Below the pieces are notes generated by a model that made no database searches, was not told where the DNA came from, and saw only the letters and a list, made by a program, of their open reading frames with translations. The translations under genes and the position numbers were made by a program. This document shows, in pieces, positions 56,826 through 64,000 of a stretch of DNA of 64,000 bases. Each line of letters begins with the position of its first letter. The first letter of the stretch is position 1. Source of the DNA: Pictodentalium vernedei (Eukaryota > Mollusca > Scaphopoda > Dentaliida > Dentaliidae). The DNA is taken from positions 4,770,457-4,834,456 of the forward strand of contig CM062292.1 in assembly GCA_031216915.1 (NCBI GenBank). Direction: 5' to 3'.

Positions 56826-57479
56826 CGCATATGACCGTTACGTTGTTAATACATGTATGTTAATAGAATATGCCCTTCTGCTGCAGTTCGCTGCCCGTTT
56901 TAGTTCCTGGCATTTGACATGGGATATTGAGAAAATCAGCATTTTTCATTACAAGGCGAGGACAATCGCGTTCGGGACAAAATCTCATGGCAGAAACATA
57001 ACGGTGATTTAACTGCACTCGCTGAGCACATCCGTTGAACTCAACACATTACCAGATCGGGAGAATTTTTTTCACGTTAGGGCATTCGGCCGCCTCAAAT
57101 GTTGAGTAAAATGATTTAGAACATTTTTTTTAAAATCTCACTTTTGGGGACAGCGTTATGGGTGAAGGGGAAGTATTGTTACAATGCGAGCTCATGATTC
57201 CTGTCAAAGAAATCGAACATTTTGTAATAAAACATACAGCAAACTACTTTTGTTATAGTAATCACTAGCTTTTGTGATATCAAAACTTTCAAACATTCCC
57301 TCAAAAGCGTAATTCTCCATGTGTGAAGGCGGCAGATGGCCGTCGTGAAAAAGAAGTGAGTGTGGGAGGCACCACTGGTTATGTTTGGTATTGTGGTTTG
57401 GTGGAGTTTATGAAGGGAACGTATGTTCGGTCTGAGTCGGGTTGGATTATCCGCCTGAGTGTGTGGTTGAGTAATTGGC
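56826..57479. other. No recognisable gene
   Basis: Non-repetitive DNA, unsupported ORFs only. Confidence 0.4.
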
Positions 57480-57712
57480 ATTTCTTTTACCCAACACGAA
57501 AGGCGGACGAAACATGCAATGATAACTCATCTTTTTCAGTTCCTGCGCAAAAACATAGCTTATGACCATTTATTGAAACGAGCTCTGCGAGCTCGTTCCA
57601 ATAAGTGGCCATAAGCTATGTTGTTGAGACAAAAAAGGAAAAAATAATGAAAGTGTTTTTTGAATTGCGATGGCCCTTTTTGGCCGGTAAGTTCGGTAAA
57701 GGTATAATGCGG
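57480..57712. mobile_element. MITE family B, copy 4
   Basis: TTTTACCCAACACGAAAGGC, CATAGCTTATGACCATTTAT, tip GAGCTCTGCGAGCTC, CATAAGCTATG and GTTCGGTAAAGGTATAA. Hairpin nearly perfect, ends diverged. Confidence 0.75.
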
Positions 57713-58041
57713 GTCACAAGGGTTCAAAATGGACGATTAGGCTCCAACGGCGAATGGGAGGGTACATGTAAGGGAGAGGAAGTCGGGAGGCAGCACTAAA
57801 GAACACATACATGTCGAATTAACGCGAAGAAGAACGGAGGAAGCTACCGAGATAACAATATAAGAAGAGAAGAAGCTTCCCTGATCTCAAGGATTGGATT
57901 TTGTAAGTTCCGGTGATTCCCCCAATATTTGAAAGCGATCCGATTACACAAGTCAAGAATACGGTGACACACTGGTTACTGTTTACACCACAACTGCAAT
58001 TTTTCAATGAACACTGTTTTAGCAGTTGATTCTCGGGTGAT
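57713..58041. other. No recognisable gene
   Basis: Spacer before the 31 bp minisatellite. Confidence 0.4.
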
Positions 58042-59593
58042 CTTATTTCCCATGAATACCAGTTGATCATATGATTTATCCCATGAATACCAATTGATCA
58101 TATGATTTATCCAAGGAATACTAGTTGATCATATGATTTATCCCATGAATACCAATTGATCATATGATTTATCCCATGAATACCAGTTGATCATATGATT
58201 TATCCCATGAATACCAGTTGATCATATGATTTATCCCATGAATACCAATTGATCATACGATTAATCCCATGAATACCAATTGATCATATGATTTATCCCA
58301 TGAATACCAATTGATCATATGATTTATCCCATGAATACCAATTGATCATATGATTTATCCCATGAATACCAATTGATCATATGATTTATCCCATGAATAC
58401 CAATTGATCAAATGATTTATCCCATGAATACCAATTGATCATATGATTTATCCCATGAATACCAGTTGATCATATGATTTATCCCATGAATACCAATTGA
58501 TCATATGATTTATCCCATGAATACCAATTGATCATATGATTTACCCCATGAATACCAATTGATCATATGATTTATCTCATGAATACCAATTGATCAAATG
58601 ATTTATCCCATGAATACCAATTGATCATATGATTTATCCCATGAATACCAATTGATCATATGATTTATCCTATGAATACCAGTTGATCATTTGATTTATC
58701 CCATGAATACCAATTGATCATATGATTTATCCCATGAATACCAATTGATCATATGATTTATCCCATGAATACCAATTGATCATATGATTTATCCCATGAA
58801 TACCAATTGATCATATGATTTATCCCATGAATACCAATTGATCAAATGATTTATCCCATGAATACCAATTGATCATATGATTTATCCCATGAATACCAGT
58901 TGATCATATGATTTATCCCATGAATACTAGTTGATCATATGATTTATCCCATGAATACCAATTGATCATATGATTTATCCCATGAATACCAGTTGATCAT
59001 ATGATTTATCCCATGAATACCAATTGATCATATGATTTATCCCATGAATACCAATTGACCATATGATTTATCCCATGAATACCAATTGATCATATGAATT
59101 ATCCCATGAATACCAATTGATCATATGATTTATCCCATGAATACCAATTGATCATATGATTTATTTCATGAATACCAATTGATCATATGATTTATCTCAT
59201 GAATACCAGTTGATCATATGATTTATCCCATGAATACCAATTGATCATATGATTTATCACATGAATACCAATTGATCATATGATTTATCCCATGAATACC
59301 AATTGATCATATGATTTATCCCATGAATACCAGTTGATCATATGATTTATCCCATGAATACCAATTGATCATATGATTTATCCCATGAATACCAATTGAT
59401 CATATGATTTATCCCATGAATACCAATTGATCATATGATTTATCCCATGAATACCAATTGATCATATGATTTATCCCATGAATACCAGTTGATCATATGA
59501 TTTATCCCATGAATACCAATTGATCATGTGATTTATCCCATGAATACCAATTGATCATGTGATTTATCCCATGAATACCAATTGATCATGTGA
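58042..59593 (+). repeat. 31 bp minisatellite, ~50 copies
   Basis: Unit ATACCAATTGATCATATGAT + TTATCCCATGA. Common A/G variant at CCAATTG/CCAGTTG, rarer single-base variants, and a GATCATGTGAT type in the last three copies. Each unit contains CAATTG, TGATCA and ATCATATGAT, all self-complementary. Confidence 0.97.
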
Positions 59594-59689
59594 CATTCGA
59601 ACATCGTACATTGATATTACGCTTTACATTTGATTTTATTCTGTGATTTCTTTATTTAATCTTATTTATTTTACAAGGATTGGCGAACA

Positions 59690-60016
59690 AGTTATGCAAT
59701 TTATATTAACGCCTCTCCTTGGCTCAATGGCGTAGGTGTGTGGGATGACCTTCATAGCGGAAGCTTCGTGGCCTAGGTCTTTTCGAATACTACGAAGGGA
59801 TCTTTAGCCTGCACGGAGTGTGTCTCTCTCCACACAGAGGACAGCCATTTTACGTCCCCACCCGATAGGACGGTATGCTGTGACAGCATCACCCCCACAA
59901 CTGATGCTGACAGAGAGTGTTCGGACACCTCGAAAACTTTCCCCGACCGGAGATCGATCCCGGGACCTCTGGCATGAGAGACCAGCGCACTTATCCACTC
60001 GGCCACCACTCTCTCA
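59690..60016 (-). mobile_element. tRNA-derived SINE of a second family, minus strand
   Basis: On minus, GTGGCCGAGTGGATAAGTGC (box A, Leu/Ser-type head) and GGGATCGATCTC (box B-like) lead into GGTGGGGACGTAAAATGGC and GCTAAAGATCCCTTCG, ending near an AAATAAATAAG tail at ~59660. The body differs from the 16441 family. Confidence 0.75.
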
Positions 60017-60230
60017 CCACTGTTATTTCTGTTTCCTTTCTTTGAATAGATGATTTTCCGATATGAGTCTGAGTTGTATTTTAGGCACTGTAATGACAGT
60101 TTTCTTTATGTTTTTTGAGGAACAGACCTTGACCGAATTATGGTTAGTCAAGGCGGTGCCTTGTACATAAGCCAACCCAATATCCTGTTCGGACACAAAA
60201 TAATTTTGTTTTACGAAGGGAATACACATA

Positions 60231-60487
60231 CAGTACGTGGAGAGTGGATTGTACCTAAATCACCCGCGGAGTGGAGTTATCACCCAAGCTATAACTTTCA
60301 AATTTTGTACATATCGACAAAAAACACAAGCAATGTTTCAACCAATGGACCTCCGGGTTTAACCCGGAGGTCCATTGGCTGAAACTTTGCTGGTGCTGGT
60401 TATGCCTTGCAACACATTTGCAATTATTCCTCGGGTGGAATCTCCACTCTGCGGGTGATTTAGTGATAATACACTCTCCACGTACTG
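60231..60487. mobile_element. MITE family C, copy 7
   Basis: TA-CAGTACGTGGAGAGTG to CTCTCCACGTACTG-TA. Nearly identical to copy 5. Confidence 0.95.
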
Positions 60488-60509
60488 TAAGGGTTAAATA
60501 ATGACTGAT

Positions 60510-60681
60510 CAAAATTCACGAAGTGATGAAACAAATTGCTCACGTGCAAATTTACCACGAACCGCTTAGCGGTTCATGGAATTTGCACGTTATCAATTTG
60601 TTTCATCACCTCGTAGATTTCCAGCAGTTTCATCACCTCGTAGGTTTCCAACAGTTTCATCACCTCGTAGATTTCCAACAG
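60510..60681. repeat. Hairpin plus 27 bp tandem repeat x3
   Basis: Inverted repeat 60510-60615 (GAAGTGATGAAACAAATTG, GTGCAAATT, tip GAACCGCTTAGCGGTTC). Its right arm word GTTTCATCACCTCGTAG is then repeated at 27 bp intervals with ATTTCCAACA. Confidence 0.85.
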
Positions 60682-60774
60682 TCATTATTCAATTCTTAAG
60701 TGCATTGGACCTAAATCGATCGGTGACTGTTCCATCCTAATCCATATCTTCTGCGTTCTGTCATTTGGCAACAC

Positions 60775-60985
60775 AATCGCGACTGCTGAGATGGTAGCGT
60801 GATGGCGCCGTGTACTAACATGCACTTCAACCAATGATAACCAAGCTTCTGCATGATTAGTACGTTGATGAGTTGCTTGCCGCTTCTCTGGTTCTCTCCG
60901 GGTACTCCCACTTCACACATCCGTAAAACTATCTGACACGATATAACCCTACTGCTGAAAGTAGGTTAGACCTAAAAAATACATA
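60775..60985 (+). mobile_element. SINE fragment (16441 family)
   Basis: GGCGCCGTGTACTAACATGC, GGTTCTCTCCGGGTACTCCC and CATCCGTAAAACTATC. The tRNA head is not recognised. Confidence 0.7.
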
Positions 60986-61450
60986 AGTTACCAAACCAAT
61001 TGATAGGTTGATGGCGGGGCGATATTTGATGATACCACTGTATTAGTTATTAGTTGCACGCCACAGCGTAGCTCATTTTGATTCTGCAGCAATGGAGACT
61101 GAACTTGAATGGAATAACTGTTTTACTAATTTCGTAACGGTGGTGGATCTTTTGGTAAATTCGAATTCCCAGCTCATTCGGGTTGAGCTTCCCAACTTAG
61201 ATCTCTTCTACATGTAGGTCACCTATCTTTTTGACCTCACAATGAATCATGGTCAATATTGATCTCCGTCAAGGTCACTGACGTTATACTTACTCTGCAT
61301 GGAGTATGTCCTCCTCGACACTCTCCAGATGTGTTTAGTTCAAACAATGAGGTTCACAGATATTGACGACTTATTATTAAGGAGTAATTTTAGCGGTATC
61401 GCATTTTGCGATGTATATTTTATGTTTAGCGATGCTCTACATCAGAAGTA
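60986..61450. other. No recognisable gene
   Basis: No coding or repeat signature recognised. Confidence 0.4.
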
Positions 61451-61767
61451 CAGTTAAAACTAGAAGTCCTGTCATGAAATGCGCACAAATAGTACGTTGA
61501 TATGCGCGTTAATCTACGCGTTATGGCCCAAATAAAGCTATCAAATTCTGTACATATGGCCTGTGCACAAGCAATGTTTCAGCCAATGGGCCTCCAGGTA
61601 ACCCGGAGGTCCATTGGCAGAAACATTGCATGTGTTTGCTACGAGTAACCAGGAGAACCTGCCGTGGTTTGGATGTCATTCGATATGGCAATTGCGCGCA
61701 ATTCCAACGCGCTATTAAGCCTACATAAGCGCACTATTCGTGACAGGACTTCTAGTAGTTTTAACTG
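61451..61767. mobile_element. MITE family D, copy 6
   Basis: TA-CAGTTAAAACTAGAAG to TCTAGTAGTTTTAACTG-TA (a TAG is duplicated in the right end). The central hairpin has one or two changes. Confidence 0.95.
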
Positions 61768-62200
61768 TACTAGTAACAATCGAAAGCTGCATTTCGACCC
61801 AAGCATAGTTATACTCTACTGTCAGTGACAGCCGTTCGTCATTCAGTTCCTCCGGCCTATTTGATTCTCATGGTGATAGAATAGAATCATCCGTACAAAT
61901 CACTATAACTTGAAATTTATCAGAAATCCTCAAAATGTGCCAGCTCAATTGTAGTTTGAAACTCGTCAGAAGGTTTCGTTATAAAATCGATTCTGACTGC
62001 ACAATTGTCCTACCATAGCTCTCTCGGTTGCTGTGAAAAATAATAGCTTGACTGAGTCAAACATACATGTATCAACTTTCCACTTACAAATGGGATCAGT
62101 TACAGTTTTAAACAATATCCATTGCTGGTAGTAACAATGTCAAAAACAAAACAATTTTGACCGGAAATCCAAAATTCCATGGATGACATATATTCCATTA
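61768..62200. other. No recognisable gene
   Basis: Spacer. The minus ORF at 62100-62420 is a translation of the tandem repeat to its right. Confidence 0.4.
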
Positions 62201-62204
62201 AGTG

Positions 62205-62517
62205 CAACAAGGCGCCATCTGCAATGCTACAGAATTGCAGCTGGGACCTTGCGGCTTTCAGGGTACGATGAACTACCCAATGCTTAAGAATTGCAGCTGG
62301 TACCTTGCTGCTCTTAGGGTACGATGAACTACCCAATGCTAAAGAATTGCAGCTCAGCTGGTACCTTGCTGCTCTTAGGGTACGATGAACTACCCAATGC
62401 TTAAGAATTGCAGCTGGCACCTTGCTGCTCTCAGGGTACGATGAACTACCAAATGCTAAAGAACTGTAGCTGACACCGTGCTGCTCTCAGGGTACGACGA
62501 TGAACTACCCATGGCAT
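62205..62517 (+). repeat. ~62 bp tandem repeat, 5 copies
   Basis: Unit with GAATTGCAGCTGGTACCTTG, CTGCTCTTAGGG and TACGATGAACTACCCAATGC. Small indels (CTCAG, CGA) in individual copies. Confidence 0.9.
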
Positions 62518-62870
62518 TATGGAGCGCTCTGGCTCTGTGGTTACGGTATTTGACTTCAAACCTAAAGGTTCACAGCTCGATCCTCGCCAGGGGTAACTGC
62601 GTTGTGTCCTTGGACAAGGCACTTAATCCCGATTGCCCACTTAGTGACTAAGGCTTACTGCACATCGATGGTGTATTTGTCTTCAACCAATGCTTATCTG
62701 CTTGAGCGGGGTTAGTACATTGAGGAGTCTGACAGTTGCTCGCCGATGCGCGGTAGTTCTCTCTGGGTATTTCTGCTTTCTCCATCCGTAAAACTGTCCA
62801 ACACAAGATGACCGTGGCTGTCGAAAGTGCCGCAAAACCCCAATAAATAAATATTAAATAAATAAATACC
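62518..62870 (+). mobile_element. tRNA-derived SINE (16441 family)
   Basis: Head with GGCTCTGTGGTTACGG and CACAGCTCGATCCTCG, body GTCCTTGGACAAGGCACTTA, core GTTCTCTCTGGGTATTTC, tail AAATAAATATTAAATAAATA. Confidence 0.8.
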
Positions 62871-63540
62871 ACCCATGGCACAAACTGCAACACAATATGA
62901 TGTCAGATACATTTACGAAATTGAGCAAGTTGCGCCACTTGAAGGACTTTTGAGACGCGTTCATACGCCATGCGCCGTTATGACATATCTGTTAGAGGGA
63001 CCAGTACATCAATCCAGATAAAAAAATTTGTTGACTCATTTCTGATGGATGACATTTTAAATATAGTCATTAGGAAAAGCAATACATTTCTACTAACTGT
63101 AAGGTAATTTATTATGCAAAACTTGAAAAAATAAATTATTCCCAAATAATATATAGCCCGTTTGGTTTATTGTAGTACGGGAAGACCGTCCTTCCTCCAG
63201 AGACCTCTACCATAATTCACTGACATTTTTAACTTCAAGTTTCCATTCTCAGGAATGTAATGAAGTTCAGCGAATCTTCTTTAACATGGAACATTTCGGA
63301 TCTCCCATCCCGTCTAGCCCTGTTGATATATTCTTCAAACTCATTACACTTCTACAATTTCGCGTATCTCCCCTTTGGAATACCACTATGTACAGCTCCC
63401 ACTACAGCTAAGGTTTACTACCACTAGTATCGCCTACTGATACTCTAATAATTTAGTTTCACCCATACAGTTTCCGACCATAACTACAGTCTTCAATCAC
63501 TTTTGCTTCAAACTTTTGCCAGTAGCCTTCAGCATCTGAT
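62871..63540. other. No recognisable gene
   Basis: AT-rich, no signature recognised. Confidence 0.4.
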
Positions 63541-63544
63541 AGTA

Positions 63545-63858
63545 CAGTATGACCGTCTTGGACTCGTCACTATCCACGGGTGGACAATATTTCCACAATA
63601 TTCGACCCCATACACTAATTTGGGGAAACATATTCAAAACTTTAATTAATGAAGCACCGGGTACAAATTAAAACTTTTCTGATGATGTTTTTTATTACAC
63701 GGTATCGCATGCTTGGACATCACGCAGCTCACTCTCAGAAATCAGAGTCAGCAGCTAGCCACGCGTGGATTTCGACTGTTCTATACTAGCTGCTGACTCT
63801 GATTTCTGAGAGTGAGCTGCTCAGATTTCCAAGAATTAATTGTTTGACCCGGTACAGT
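63545..63858. mobile_element. MITE family F, copy 3, degenerate, with inserted palindrome
   Basis: TA-CAGTATGACCGTC, TATCCACGGGTGGACAATAT, ATTAATGAAGCACCGGGTAC and a GGTACAGTCAG far end follow family F, inverted. A foreign hairpin occupies 63724-63820. Confidence 0.55.
63724..63820. repeat. Perfect 35 nt-arm palindrome
   Basis: Arms GCAGCTCACTCTCAG...CAGCAGCTAG and the exact reverse complement, with a 27 nt loop. Confidence 0.95.
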
Positions 63859-63876
63859 CAGAGTATAGACACTTAA

Positions 63877-64000
63877 AGATAAAACTAGAAGTCCTGTCAC
63901 GAATAGTGCGCTCATCTGGGCTTAATTTCGCGTTGGAATTGCGCGCAATTGCCATATCAAATGGCATCCAAAGCACGACAGGTTCTCTTGGTTACTCATA
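63877..64000. mobile_element. MITE family D, copy 7, cut by window end
   Basis: AAAACTAGAAGTCCTGTCAC, GTTGGAATTGCGCGCAATTG and ATGGCATCCAAAGCACG, in the same orientation as copy 4. The first bases of the TIR are altered. Confidence 0.9.

Overview
This is eukaryotic, metazoan-type DNA, and almost all of it is transposable elements and tandem repeats. The evidence is non-LTR and Ty3/gypsy retroelements, a Tc1-like transposase relic, tRNA-derived SINEs with AAATAAAT tails, many palindromic MITEs, and long minisatellites. There is no operon structure, rRNA or bacterial-type gene. A marine invertebrate, most likely a mollusc, is my best guess from the repeat mix and the TatD-like retroelement ORF. 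That is inference, not proof.

Layout. 0-10 kb: a short cationic, six-cysteine secreted-peptide ORF (1747-2076, minus), the best candidate host gene, with a MITE about 45 bp upstream of its start; then SINE and MITE insertions, small direct repeats, a degenerate ~130 bp satellite (about 5.44-6.27 kb) and a LINE 3' end. 10-24 kb: MITEs, a broken Tc1-like transposase (14.65-15.66 kb), a SINE, foldback elements and a 26 bp minisatellite (22.55-23.46 kb). 25-28.7 kb: a decayed protein-primed DNA polymerase B of Polinton/Maverick type (minus) between repeated flanks, one of which carries a foldback element. 29-37 kb: a SINE, a hAT-like element inside a MITE, and a broken non-LTR retrotransposon (minus).

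37.78-45.54 kb is the most informative unit: a complete-ended Ty3/gypsy LTR retrotransposon with 263 bp LTRs differing at only 3 sites. Its Gag starts with a helix-hairpin-helix-like segment, its Pol keeps protease, RT and RNase H but has lost integrase, and where env would lie it carries a zinc-finger plus TatD-like nuclease ORF. All ORFs are interrupted.

46-64 kb: an older Ty3/gypsy relic (minus, about 46.64-51.45 kb) cut by three MITEs, a second, inverted block of the ~130 bp satellite (about 52.96-54.1 kb), more MITEs, a 31 bp minisatellite of about 50 copies (58.04-59.59 kb), and SINEs.

The dominant structural theme is central palindromes. Two TA-inserting MITE families with unrelated ends (C, seven copies; D, seven copies) share the same central hairpin. 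Two TTAA-inserting families (A, B) share ends and a hairpin tip but differ between them. Free-standing near-perfect hairpins of similar size also sit inside other repeats.
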